Source: Symbiodinium natans
Lineage: Eukaryota; Sar; Dinophyceae; Suessiales; Symbiodiniaceae
Assembly (NCBI GenBank): GCA_905221605.1
Contig: CAJNDS010002346.1
Location: forward strand, 558,001 to 622,000
Length of the DNA stretch: 64,000 bases
Direction: 5' to 3'
A program made the position numbers and the translations under genes. Positions 42,112 to 53,028 of the stretch are shown piece after piece. The stretch's first letter is position 1; each line of letters opens with the position of its first letter. The notes beneath the pieces are model-generated. The model ran no database searches. It had not been told where the DNA came from and saw only the letters and a program-made list of their open reading frames with translations.

Positions 42112-42588
42112 TCAGGTTTCTTTGGCGCGGCAAGCTTCACTACCCTTCTGAGCCTCAATCGGCTGACTCTCAGGCCAGTCCTCAAAGCGGTTCTGAAGCC
42201 TCAGGCCCCCTACGAGGGTCTCAAAGGCCTGAAAATAGCTCATGTGGATTCTGAGCTGCAAGTCCGCGCTCTGTTTCAAGCCCACCCTCAAGGCTTCCTT
42301 CTGGTCCTCCGAGGGTGGCTGAACCATCAGCCTCAGGATCTGCTGAATGAGGCTGACTTCGGTTCTGAGGAGGTCTGCCATTGAGTTCAGCCTCTGATAC
42401 TGAGGGCAGAAAGAAAGGAACTGAGCCACCTGAGCATCCCTCCAGATGGAGCCCTCAGGCAACTCCTCCGTCAAAACCTTAATGGCCTTCTCAAGCTTCT
42501 TGGAGTAGTTCAGAAGTCTAATGTGGGCCTCATTCTGCCTCTCCTGCAGCTCAGACTCCCTCAGAAAGTCTTGCCTCCGAGTGCTCAT
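42112..42588 (-). CDS. Intronless coiled-coil protein, 158 aa
   Basis: Starts MSTRRQDFLRESELQERQNE, then long amphipathic helices (LLNYSKKLEKAIKVLTEELP; MADLLRTEVSLIQQILRLM; QKEALRVGLKQSADLQLRIH) and a charged tail. It lacks Gly/Pro for long stretches, typical of coiled coil. Unlike neighbours it has no introns and sits inside the TIR-bounded element. An upstream frame at 42551-42829 overlaps its start. The DNA is saturated with CTCAG/CTGAG. Family not recognised; possibly the element's own structural protein. Confidence 0.65.
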   Translation of the reverse strand: MSTRRQDFLRESELQERQNEAHIRLLNYSKKLEKAIKVLTEELPEGSIWRDAQVAQFLSFCPQYQRLNSMADLLRTEVSLIQQILRLMVQPPSEDQKEALRVGLKQSADLQLRIHMSYFQAFETLVGGLRLQNRFEDWPESQPIEAQKGSEACRAKET

Positions 42589-42848
42589 GGCTCAGGCTGC
42601 TACTTGATCTGGGCTCTAAGTCGGCTGGGGCTACAGGGCCACATGTTCTGAGACTTGCCAACCTCAACTCGCACTGAACGACCCCCCCCCCCCCTTCTGA
42701 GTGCAGCCAAAGGGTCATGGCTGAGACGAACTCAGGCAGGAGCTCAGGCGGGAATGCGAGGGGCTGCTGGAAGCACAGAAAAGCTCTGAGGATGGCAGGC
42801 GAAGGAAGGGATGCGCTTAGTAAAGGCATCTAAGGGCAGGGCTCTCTA

Positions 42849-42865
42849 CTACTGCTACTACGACG

Positions 42866-42950
<85 letters not shown>

Positions 42951-42951
42951 A
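42849..42951. repeat. (CTA)n microsatellite, about 33 units
   Basis: Near-perfect CTA repeat with CTG and CGA interruptions only at the left end, inside the 1.43-kb element. Confidence 0.95.
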
Positions 42952-43323
42952 ATAATTAATTACGAGTCATATATAAGCTCATCCCTTTCAGATTCATATG
43001 GATCCCTTTTAAATCTATCTAAACTCCTCCCTATTAAAATCATATAAACCACCGGAGCCCTTTATTCAGGACCCAATCCACGCCCCGACTGTTCAGGGGG
43101 GGGGGGGGGGGGGCCCCCACATTAAAGCAGGTCCCACATTACAGGGTTTAGGGGTTTAGGGTTTTAGGGTTGTAGGGTCCGAGGGCTTAGGATTTAGGGG
43201 CCCTGCTAAATTCTTTGCGCGTACCGTTTAGATGCCCCAAACCCTAAACCCTAGAGACCGGGGCTTGTTTCCGGCACAGCAATGCCGCATTGTTGCTGGC
43301 ACTCAATGAGGGTCCATGTGTAT

Positions 43324-43325
43324 GC

Positions 43326-43356
<31 letters not shown>

Positions 43357-43376
43357 TGTATGTATGTATGTATACA
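43324..43376. repeat. (TATG)n microsatellite
   Basis: About twelve ATGT units followed by an alternating TACATA stretch. Confidence 0.95.
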
Positions 43377-43641
43377 TATACATACATATATGTATATATT
43401 ATACTACGAATAAGAAGAGTAAGAAGAGCAAGAAGAACAAGATTAATAATACAAAACAGGAACAAGACTAACAATAATCAGGGCCTTACAGGGGTTCCTG
43501 GCTCAAGACAGCCTGTCGGCACTCAACCCCACACCAAACCCTTAACCCCAAGGAAGCCTCCTAAACGCCCCGCCCCCCCCCCCCCCCCCCCCCCCCCCTC
43601 GCCCTCCCCATCCCGCCCACAACCCCCCCGCCTGGACGAAG

Positions 43642-43709
43642 AGCTGAACGCTCTGCGCGAACCCGTCCCTGAGGCGCTGACCCCGCGCTACGAGATCCTG
43701 CAGCTCAGG
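43642..43709 (+). CDS. Internal exon after a 30-bp poly-C tract
   Basis: A (C)n run at 43567-43597 and CCTCGCCCTCCCCATCCCGC form a long pyrimidine tract before GAAG|AG; frame LNALREPVPEALTPRYEILQ. Donor AGG|GTTTTAGGG: the telomere array starts at the splice site. Confidence 0.55.
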
Positions 43710-43797
43710 GTTTTAGGGTTTAGGGTTTAGGGTTTAGGGTTTAGGGTTTAGGGTTTTAGGGTTTAGGGTTTAGGGTTTAGGGTTTAGGGTTTAGGGG
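43710..43797. repeat. Interstitial TTTAGGG array
   Basis: Twelve units starting immediately at the end of the exon 43642-43709. Confidence 0.95.
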
Positions 43798-44819
43798 GTA
43801 GGACGAAGTAAAGTAGAGCATAGAAGAACGCGGTTTAGGGCCCGAAGACAGTCCCCTAGCCTGCGCCCGCCCTCCCAGAAACAACCCTCCACCCCACAAA
43901 CTGGATCTCTGGGTCCCCAAGTCGCTAGGATTCTGGAAGTTGCAGCAACAGCTCAACTTCATGGGTTCCCGGTTTAGGGTTTAGGGTTCCCCTACTACCC
44001 CCCTCTCAACTACTCCCCCCCCGCCCTAGGTTCCCCCCGTAAAGAAGGCTATCTCGGGACAGTGAAGCCGCGGTGAACCTAGGGGTGGGTTAGGGTAGTA
44101 GGGAAACCCGTGAAAGCTCCTGGACTGCACTTTTCTTCGTAGCCCAGCAATGCAACCATGTTATATTCTTACAATCACAGGGTACCCTTTGTTTTGGTCG
44201 TTTATGATTTTCATCAGGTAGCCCAGAACCGGAAAATAGTCAAGGGTACCACTGGGCTACCAGTGGTTAAGAAAACTCCTGAGAGCCAAGTATCCTACTA
44301 ACTTACAATGGGAGTTTTGGGGTGGCACCGTTCGGGCTAGGTGGGAGGCGGGGCATCTCGGGGCTCGACCCTAAACCTAAAACCTCTTGTAAACTCGAAC
44401 TGCCCAGGCTTGGTAGCCCAGTAACCATATGAATAAGAGCACACCTTTTTTGGGTTGGCTACTTCACAAGGGAACCTTGAACCAAAAAGAAAAAAAGGGT
44501 AACGCGGGGCTACCAAGCGGGGCTAAGCCCCAAGACGCCTTCCTCAGTCCCTGCACTCGGTCGCCGCACTCCGCAAGAGCCTGGCGTCTGTTTCAGATGA
44601 ATATCCCAGAGAGCCCCATACCCCTTCATTCAAGAATGTACCTTAAATCATAAGTAGAGGGATCCTAATATGATTTAAGGTATATTCCTTAATTAGCCGA
44701 AGGTCTGGGAGCCGAACTGGCTCTTAGTAGGAAATGAGGGAATTCGGTACCCTATCTCGTCCCTTGAAGGGGTATGTATGGACCTCATTCCCTACTCAGA
44801 ACGAGTTAGTTTAGTAGGA

Positions 44820-44897
44820 GTTTAGGGTTTAGGGTTTAGGGTTTAGGGTTTAGGGTTTAGGGTTTAGGGTTTAGGGTTTAGGGTTTAGGGTTTAGGG
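44820..44897. repeat. Interstitial TTTAGGG array
   Basis: Eleven perfect units directly beside the downstream edge of exon 44933-44989. Confidence 0.95.
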
Positions 44898-44932
44898 AGG
44901 CGCAGGGAGGCCAGGCTGCCAGCTGCGCAGGC

Positions 44933-46209
44933 CTTCTGGAGATCAGCAGAGCTTTGTGCTGACAAGGCCTTGGCTATCTTAGGGCCGAGCTTAGGGGTTG
45001 AGGGTTTAGGGTTTGGGGCTCATGGTTTCGGGTTTAGGGTTTAGGGTTTAGGGCTTGGGGTTTAGGGGCTTGGGGTTTAGGGCTTGGGGCTTAACATCAG
45101 GGAGGTTTTAAATGCTAAGGGCCTGCTTGGCTGGTTTCTTGAGCAGCAAAGCATCATGAGGCACCAGGGGGTGAACGCCGCATTCTGATAGGAACCACGA
45201 AATTAACCAGAAGCTAGAGGAAGTCCGCAATGATGGTGGGGGGTGGGGGGGGGGGGGGAGGGGGGAGAGGGTAGCCTTTATCGCAGGGGACGTATGAGAA
45301 CAAGGACGCTAGAAAGGCAACAACGGGCCATGTAACCCCAGACAACCCCCCGCTAACCCCTGCATAACTATCTGCCATCTGAGTAGGCCGGTGGTGAACA
45401 GTCTATACTCAGAAGACGAGGAACTCATGGGGTTCAGGGTTCAGGGTTCAGCGACGCATCATCAGCTTCGAACGCCCGCCTCCAGAAAGTCCTTGTTCTT
45501 CCACATGCAACAGCAGACGGTTAGGGCAGCTGCACTCCGGCTCAACCCTTTGAAGAACCCAAAGAGCCCAATAAAGTAAGGAATATACCTCAAATCATAT
45601 CAGGATCCCTCTTTGATTTAAGGTATATTCTTTAATTAAGGGGTACTGGGCTCTTTGGGTCCGGCTCCACTGACTTGCTCCGCAGGAGGCACAGACTTCG
45701 AACTCAGGACGAGTGCATGCGATGGCCAACTTCTCCACGCCCCCCCCAAGGTAGGGGTTCGTTTGAAACCTGAGTTGCAGAGTCGGGAAAAACTAAGTAA
45801 CTAAGTCGAGACAAATGGGTGGTTCCCAAAGAGGATGCCCCAAATAGAATAGAGTCCCCTTAAAGGGAACCCCCCCCCCAAACTAATTTCTGGAACTTCA
45901 GGCCAAAGAAGGCGAACAGCCGACTTTGCTGTGGGTGCATAGCTCCTACGTAGTCCAAGCCCGAAACCCGAATCCCTAAACCGAGAGAGGACATAATAGG
46001 TTACTACAGGGGCCTTAACAACTAGAATAGGGTCTTAGGGGGGTTCGTATACTAAAATACTATGGGGACCATAAGGGAATACTACTAGAAATTATTCCCC
46101 AAACCCCAAACCCCAAACCCTAAAGCCTAAAACCCCCACATTGCAGGGTAGCTCGGAGCCGAACAATCTTGACGCGAAGGTCTTCGTCGCGCATGAACCA
46201 AACGGGCGC
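44933..46209 (-). CDS. Spliced gene, three well-supported exons
   Basis: Exons 46134-46209 (acceptor CCGCTGTGCAG, frame APVWFMRDEDLRVKIVRLRA), 45123-45184 (acceptor TTTCGTGGTTCCTATCAG, frame CGVHPLVPHDALLLKKPAKQ) and 44933-44989 (LGPKIAKALSAQSSADLQK; open further to about 44900). Joins are phase 1-2 and 0-0. Donors: GTTTTAGGG (telomere unit), GC, GC. A possible earlier exon is 47044-47076 (SQRSQRSSTAQ). A family G hairpin lies in the long intron. Unknown function; basic, helical. Confidence 0.55.
45555..45661. mobile_element. Hairpin element, family G
   Basis: Outer arms ACCCAAAGAGCCCA / TGGGCTCTTTGGGT are a perfect 14-bp inverted repeat; inner arms AAGGAATATACC... pair with ...GGTATATTCTTT. 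A second copy (inner part) lies at 44634-44695. Confidence 0.8.
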
Positions 46210-46556
46210 CTGCACAGCGGTTTTGGGGTTTTGGGTTTAGGGTTTAGGCTTTACCAGCACCCCCAACTATCCTTTAAACATAATGTTAGGGTATAAGTCT
46301 CCTTTAATCTTATTGCCCTTTTATAACCCATATATAACCCCATATATAGATACACACACACACACACACCTCATAAGGGTCCTGCGTACCTAAATAGCCC
46401 TTAAAGACCCTAAGGTCCCTTATAAGGGTCCCTCCTTTAGCCCCCGGCTAGCCGCCAGTACTGGCAGCTGATCAGGCTATCCAAGCGTGTTACCCCCCAG
46501 GGTTGTACTCCTAAAGGGTTCCTTTCATACGCTCCAAACGATGGGGGTCCAAGGTG

Positions 46557-46640
46557 CTTAGGGTTTAGGGTTTAGGGTTTAGGGTTTAGGGTTTAGGGTT
46601 TAGGGTTTAGGGTTTAGGGTTTAGGGTCTAGGGTCTAGGG
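46557..46640. repeat. Interstitial TTTAGGG array
   Basis: Twelve units, last two TCTAGGG. 46780-46995 is a C-rich counterpart, again a head-to-head pair. Confidence 0.95.
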
Positions 46641-47821
46641 TCGAGAGCTTGGACCTCTAAGGAGGGGAACTTTTGAGGCCCCTAAACCCAGAAGCCAAAA
46701 CCCTAAGGCCCTAAACTCAATTGGACCTGCAGGGGCATCCAGACCCCAAACCTAGAAAAAACCCAGACCCCCCAATCAAAGACCCGAAACCCTAAACCCC
46801 AAACCCCAAACCCTAAACCCCTAAACCCTAAACCCTGAGCCCTAAACCCTAAACCCCAAACCCTAAACCCTAAACCCTGAGCCCTAAACCCTAAACCCTA
46901 AACCCTAAACCCCTAAACCCCTAAACCCTAAACCCCTAATCCCCTAAACCCCTAAACCCTAAACCTTAAACCCCAAACCCTAAACCCTAAACCCCGGTCT
47001 ACAATGTGGCTTTTTGGGCCCCTCCAGTGGGGGGGCGTTGTGCCTGCGCCGTTGAGCTGCGCTGGCTGCGCTGCGACTGCGGCGGCAGACAGTGGCTTAG
47101 GGTCTAAGGAGGGTGTAGCGTTTAGGGTTTAGGGTTTAGGGTTTAGGATTTACGGTTTAGGGTTTAGGGTTTCGGATTTTGGGTTTAGGGTTTAGATTTA
47201 GGGTTTCGTTTCGACTCATCACTTTTTTTTTAGTCCCTAGACCTATGGCAACAACTCTACACCCAGGAGTAACCTAGGAATAAACAGGGCGCCCTTTCGG
47301 ATGTAAAGGGGCTTGAAAGGGAACCTGAACCGAAAAAGGAATCAGGGGCCTACTCTGGGTCCTAGAACTACCTACATACCGCATTCTGGTGACACTAAAG
47401 CTGCATTAACTCCTCGGTCGGGTACTGTGTGTTGCAGTCTCCAGCTTGTTCGTGGAACCCTCGTTCTGATGAAGAAGGTTTAGGGGGTTGGGGTTAGGGC
47501 TTAGGGTTTCGTGGTCCCAGTGTATCTTACAACAACAACTCCTCCAGCTTCCCTGAAAACTGCTTGGGCCCCTGAAAACTCAAGTCCTCCCGACCAAACC
47601 TCTGCAACAAGGTGAATAGTGCAAGCTGCATGCCCCCCCCCCTCCCCCCCTGCCAGCCACCCCACCCCTCCACGTCCACCCCACCCCGCCCACCCCACCC
47701 CCCCCACTCTCCAGCAAAGGAAAACAGCTTTAGGACCTAAACCCTCAACCCGAAACCCTAAACCCTCAACCCGAAACCGGATGTGGACTCATAGCCCAGA
47801 CACGGCACCTTCTCTTCTTCA

Positions 47822-47873
47822 GAGAGGCGCGGCAGCTTGGCAAGTATTCTGCTGGCCTGTCAGTTTTATTCTA
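47822..47873 (+). CDS. Candidate internal exon
   Basis: Acceptor CACCTTCTCTTCTTCAG|AG, frame RRGSLASILLACQFYS, donor TCTAG|GTACTG. Both splice signals good; frame choice uncertain. Confidence 0.35.
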
Positions 47874-48038
47874 GGTACTGTGTAAGGTTGAGGGCTAGGG
47901 TTTAGGGTTTAGGGTTTAGGGTTTAGGGTTTAGGGTTTAGGGTTTAGGGTTTAGGGTTTAGGGTTTAGGGTTTAGGGTTTAGGGTTTATGGTTTAGGGCT
48001 AGGGTTTAGGGTTTGGGGTTAGGGTTTAGGGCTACTCT

Positions 48039-48114
48039 TCATGGAAGGGTGGTGCTAGGAGACTGGCCAGGTGCTGGGAAGTCTTCAAAAATTCTCCGGT
48101 CATTGGGAGGGATC
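48039..48114 (-). CDS. 3'-terminal exon
   Basis: Acceptor CTTGGGACCAG|G, frame IPPNDRRIFEDFPAPGQSPS then TTLP and TGA. The plus strand of the block is also open and shows WPGAGKSS by chance. Confidence 0.45.
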
Positions 48115-48936
48115 CTGGTCCCAAGACCGTCTGGGGTCCAGGGTTTGGGGTTTAGGGCTACTTCTCCCTATCCTCGCGCACGGCAGCCCACTAGATCGAA
48201 ACCGAACGGGCAGGGAGGGGGGGGGAGAGGTTACATGCTCAGGTCCGTGCAGCGGTTTAGATCTTGAGAGACAACCTGCCGAAAACTCATCCTTGCACAA
48301 ACGGCACAAACTAACCCAAAGCAAACGGCTGAAAAAAACATTTCAAAAGCCTAACCCAAAAAATCTTCCAACAAGAAAAACGCCAGCAGAGTAGACGGAA
48401 GCTTCTCTAACGCATACGGCCTCTGCTTCTGACGACGTGTGCTGACGCACTTCAAGCCTTGCCAAGCAGAGGCACAACACGTGCGCAGAGAAATACATGT
48501 GCATACATATCTGCAGGTTTCTGACTTCTTATTTGCCCGGATACAAAATATCCATATATACACACTCAAAGATAAGTTGAACATCATAAACAAATATGAG
48601 CACAAATAAGCAAAACAATCATATATATATATACATATATATATATATATTCATATACTTCACTTCATATGTTTTAGGCGGCTTTAAGGGTTTAGGTGTA
48701 GCTACGAAGTCAGTTTAAAGGGCTGAACCCGGGAAAACAAAACTCAGTTGCTGGCGTCACCCTTTTCAGGGTTTGGGGTTTCGAGTTTTCTACAGGGATC
48801 CCTAGAGTTCGGGTTGGGGGCGCGGAGAGTCTCCGCGGGTTTAGGGCACCCCAAAGCCTAGCGGGCCTTAGGCAGCATACCGGACGAGACCTTCGGAGCG
48901 TTTAGGGTTTAGGGTTCAGGGTTTAGGGTTTAGTGT

Positions 48937-49017
48937 TTAGGGTTCCATCAACATGGGACTGGGGGATACAGGCGGAGCGAGCGATCTAAATGGTGGAGCT
49001 CTTTCTGTCACAGCCAA
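48937..49017 (-). CDS. 3'-terminal exon, stop from a telomere repeat
   Basis: Acceptor ATGGCAATACCTCTCTACAG|TTG, frame LAVTERAPPFRSLAPPVSPS then PMLMEP and TAA; the stop is part of the adjoining CCCTAAA. 81 nt, phase 0. Confidence 0.5.
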   Translation of the reverse strand: MAVTERAPPFRSLAPPVSPSPMLMEP

Positions 49018-49386
49018 CTGTAGAGAGGTATTGCCATCACCGACGACAAAAAGTGCCGGTAACTTGGAAACAACCCTGAAGCAAAAACCTAGAAATCCTA
49101 CTAAACCCTAAACTTAGAAACCCTAAACCTTAAACGTATATAGAAAACTCTAAACCCTATACCTTAAACCAAAGTTCGTGAGCTTAAACCTTAAAGTCCC
49201 TAAACCCTAAACCCTAAACTTAAACCTGAAAACCCGTGACCTTAAACCTTAAAAACCCTAACAGGCAAGCCACTGCTTCTCTCGTGCGCGCAGGTCGTCG
49301 TACAGGTGCTGAAAGCGCCTCGGGTGTTTGGGGGGTTAGGGTTTAGGGTTTAGGGTTTAGGGTTGAGGGTTTAGGGTTGAGGGTTG

Positions 49387-49428
<42 letters not shown>

Positions 49429-49682
49429 GTTATCTCGCGCGTGTTAGGGCACATGGGGCTTGCAAGGGCTGCAGGGTTGGGATGCATCCAGGACGCCATA
49501 GAGGCACATTTGGTAACATCTAGAGGACCCCTGGCGCGGAGAACAAGTCTGCGAAAAATGTCCGAAAGAGCTAGGCTCTAAACCCTAAACCCAAAACCGT
49601 AAACGCTAAACCCTTTAAATTTCAGGGTGCACCTGTCAAGGTTGTCATGGCTTTCAAGGACCTTATGACTTTTTCATTGTAG

Positions 49683-49888
49683 GGCAAAGGAAGGCGGCGC
49701 GAATGCCAACTGCAAAGATCCCACACAAATGCAACTATCCAGGGGTTAGATGTCCAAGAGTGCGAGCCTCTGGGAAACAGAGATTCAGGACAGTGGTGAA
49801 TATAGTGCTGCTCCTCCCAAAAGCCTCAGAACCGACCTCAACCAACTGCAAGAAGAAGAGCTCTTCAACCGGGGACCATGAACCCTAA
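49683..49888 (+). CDS. 3'-terminal exon, Lys/Ser-rich tail
   Basis: Textbook acceptor GACTTTTTCATTGTAG|GG, then 67 codons including RKAARMPTAKIPHKCNYPGV, FRTVVNIVLLLPKASEP and NCKKKSSSTGDHEP, closed by the TAA of a CCCTAAA repeat. Continuous reading and a strong pyrimidine tract make this a convincing exon. Upstream exons unknown. Confidence 0.6.
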
Positions 49889-49924
49889 ACCGTAGATCCC
49901 TAAACTCCCGGAAATCTGAAAATC

Positions 49925-50815
49925 CTAAATCCTTCTACGGGGCCCAAACAAACCAAGGGCCCGGCGGAATTGTTGGCAGCTCTTCTGCCACACCTTGTTG
50001 GTTCTTGATGGAATCTGAGGAATTTTGGATTTAGGATTTAGGGTTTAGGGTTCAGGGAGTTTCGGGGTTTTTGGGAATGTAGGGAGTTTAGGGATCTAGG
50101 GGCCAGAAAGGTCATGCTTTCAGAGGATGTCACAGTCCGTTATGTGTCCTCACCCTCTGGAGTTGTGCAACGCTCATTCAATTGCCTTTTTGGGACCCCC
50201 AGGTCTCTAGAGTGAAGTTGAGGGTTGAGGGTGCCTACATGTAAGGCATAATGTCAACCACGGTTTAGGGTTTAGGATTTAGGGTTTAGGGTTTAGGGTT
50301 TAACTAATAAATACCCTCCAAGTAGTTCTGGCCGGGGTAGACACCTGAACCATAATGAACCCCCCCCCCCTACACACTAGTCGGGCTCGGCTCCAAAGCG
50401 TTTCGCCACCAAGTAATAAGCCCCCCCATGTTAAACACTTCAAAACCAGCACCGTAAAACACTCCTGCAGCGTGGCAGCTTCCTCGCGCAGCTCAGTAGC
50501 TGTGGCCTTGAGCTGCTCCTCCTTAATGCTTCCAAAGACTTCATTCCGACTAACATCCCACCCATCCCAGCACTCCTTGCTTGAAAGATCCGCTTCGGCA
50601 ATGTCAAGCTGCGCCTGCCAGGCCAAGGTATGCGCAGGCACGAGAAAAATTTTCTCATACGCTCATGCCCCAATCCTCTTCGAGCTCTTCCGACCGCTCC
50701 TGCGGAAAAAGTTCTCCGGGATGTTTCAAAACGCTGCCGTCAGATGTTTTGCCGGATCCTCCAAGGCAGCCTGGAGTGCAGCAAGTTCGTCACGAAGCTT
50801 GCTTGATGTCAGGTC
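49925..50815 (-). CDS. Three-exon C-terminal part of a coiled-coil protein
   Basis: Exons 50738-50815 (acceptor CACCATCTCAG; LTSSKLRDELAALQAALED), 50453-50614 (acceptor TTGGCCTGGCAG; KEEQLKATATELREEAATLQ) and 49925-50014 (acceptor AAAATTCCTCAG; SRTNKVWQKSCQQFRRALGL, TAG stop). All joins are phase 0. Exons 1-2 have strong heptad leucines. The last intron (438 nt) contains TTTAGGG units. Structural or scaffold role is a guess; family not recognised. Confidence 0.6.
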
Positions 50816-51562
50816 CTGAGATGGTGCGCGCAAAGCACGGCGGGGGGTCGGGGCAGATGGAAAGCATGCATGCCTTGTTTCTAAGCCTTACAAACCTAAA
50901 ACCCTAAAACCCGAAAGCCCTAAAAACCTAAAACCCTAAAACCCGAAAAACCCTGAAACCTAAACCCTAAAACCCTAAAACCCGCAAAACCCCTAAAACC
51001 CGAAAACCCTAAGACGCTGAAACCCTAAGGCGCTGAAACCCCCAAACCCTGAGCCGCAGGTGTTCGAAGCTGAACCTAACCTTCCCGACAGCTCCACAAC
51101 CCAGCCAAACACTACAACAAGACCCTAAACCCTAAACCCTGAACCCTGAACCCTGAAGCCAAAAACCCTATGAAAAAAAAAAAAACACCAACATCTCAAC
51201 ACCCCAAACCCTAAACCCTGGATCCTAGACCACCCCTGTTAACCCTAAACCCTAAACCCTAAACCCTAAACCCTAAACCCTAACCCCTTAACCCTAAACC
51301 TTAGACCCTAAACCCTTAGACCCTGCAGGTTCTTGGGCTCCTGAGCTCCCTGCGCTGCGGGTAGCCTCTCAGCGTTCCAAGGGCCGTGAAAAGATTTAGG
51401 GCCTTGAGTTTAGGGTTTAGGGTTAGGGCTTAGAGTTTAGGGTGTAGAGTTTAGGGGTTGGGTTTAGGGTTTAGGGCTTGGGGTTTTGGGTGTAGAGTTT
51501 AGGATTAGGGTTTACCCTAAACCCTTTATAAACACAACAGGCCACATGTTTGCACATTGCAG

Positions 51563-51631
51563 GTCTTCGTGCGGAGTTCGGGAAGTAGCTACAGCACCTG
51601 CACCGTAGATCCTCTTGGGACTTTTATGTGA
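51563..51631 (+). CDS. 3'-terminal exon
   Basis: Acceptor TGTTTGCACATTGCAG|GTC, frame VFVRSSGSSYSTCTVDPLGT then FM and TGA. An internal GTAGAT donor is possible. Confidence 0.45.
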   Translation, partial: VFVRSSGSSYSTCTVDPLGTFM

Positions 51632-52140
51632 CTTTTTATCGGGCACTATAATCCCAAATTCCCTACGGCACGCATCACAAGAACCATCTACAAGATAATG
51701 TGCAGGAGATTACACCGCAACCCTAAACTAAACATAAACTAAGGGAGCTAGGATGGTATGTTGCAGATTCTACTGTATCTGAGTTGGTCAATAGTTTGGA
51801 ATAGGCAACTTTACCATGGGACTTCTGAGCAATCTTCTATTTGCTTAAGAACAACCGAAAGATGAAAAGACAAAAACCCCTATCTTGCCCTTGCGAGGAA
51901 GAATATTTTGTAATTGCTTTTTGGGGGGGCTTCTTGAGCAATTAGTAGTCATCGGTCCCCAAAAGCCATGAGCTAGAGGGCTTTCGCATGTAGTGATTAG
52001 GGTGCAGATGTAGGCCCCCCGCAGTCAACAGGGCTGTACATTCAGGGGGCCATCTACCTAAAGGTTCTCGGTAAGGCTTTGGGGCCACCCTAAACCCTAA
52101 ACCCTTAAAGCCTTAAAGCCTAGACCCTAAAACCCCAAAC

Positions 52141-52186
52141 CCTGCGTGAGCTTGGGAGTTCGGGCTGTCAGCTCTGAGTAGCGATA
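52141..52186 (-). CDS. Internal exon
   Basis: Acceptor CCGTGTGCCCCCCTCAG|TAT, frame YRYSELTARTPKLTQ, donor CAGG|GTTTGGGG (telomere-like). 46 nt. Confidence 0.5.
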
Positions 52187-52635
52187 CTGAGGGGGGCACA
52201 CGGAGCAGCTTCAGGGTTTAGCCCAGGGTCCCGAGTCAACCCTAAACCCTAAACCCTAAAGAGTTGCCATGGTCCACAGGTGTTCCCAGGTAGTCCACAT
52301 ACACCCTAAATACGAAAAGTTCACCTAAGGGTTTAGGGTTTAGGGTTTAGGGTTTAGGGTTTAGGGTTTAGGGTTTAGGGTTTAGGGTGCCCCCATACCT
52401 TGGGATGTTCCCCCTTTTCCTAACCGTCCTTAATAGGGATAATAGTACCCCCTATTCTAAATCCCTATTAGGGACTGTTCGTTTAAGGGGAACATCCCGA
52501 TCTTAAACCCAAAACACCAAAACACCCTGAACCCGAAAACCTTAAAAACCCTAAAGCCCGAAAACCTGACAAAACATCCGAAAACCCTAAAACCCTTTGG
52601 CCCCCAAACCCAAAACCCTAAACCCTTTAGGAAAC

Positions 52636-52720
52636 CTGACAAAACACGGGAGGCGCCTCGCATGAGACCTTCCTTGACGGGCCGCGATGAGGTATCCTCC
52701 ACTCGGAACCGCTGCGACGC
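52636..52720 (-). CDS. Internal exon
   Basis: Acceptor AAACCACCAG|GCG, frame ASQRFRVEDTSSRPVKEGLM then RGASRVLS, donor CAG|GTTTCC. 85 nt, phase 0 to 1. Confidence 0.55.
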
Positions 52721-53028
52721 CTGGTGGTTTAGGGTTCAGGGTTTAGGGTTTATAGGGTTAAGGGTTTAGTTGTTGAGCTGAGGAAGGGTTGAGGGTTGAG
52801 GGTTTTAGGGTTTAGGGTCCTAGTGCTTGAAGTTGTGGGATTTAGTTGGGGGGCGGCCCCTCCACCCACATCGTTAGGCTTGAGCGCGGAGGTCACATGG
52901 AATATCGGTTCTTGCTTTTTGGCTGCAGTTTTTTGCCTGGGGCCAAGAGACAGGAAGCTGTTGGAGCTCAAAGGCGCAGAACCCTCCAAAACCTTGACTC
53001 TACCTCAGTCAAACAACCAAGTACTTGT

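Larger units (their letters stand above)
41709..43141. mobile_element. 1.43-kb element with 19-bp terminal inverted repeats
   Basis: Left end TAATGTTGGACCTGCTTTA; the right end read on minus is TAATGTGGGACCTGCTTTA (18 of 19 match). Counting the outer TA as target, both ends are flanked by TA, as for Tc1/mariner insertions. Inside: the coiled-coil gene 42112-42588, a (CTA)n microsatellite, and repeated AGTC/CTTTAAAG hairpins near the left end. No transposase seen, so non-autonomous or composite. Confidence 0.55.

Noticed and set aside
48046-48150. Walker A-like WPGAGKSS on plus
   Set aside because: Isolated in an 80-codon frame whose ends are telomere-like sequence; no other nucleotide-binding motif, and the minus strand gives a better terminal exon.
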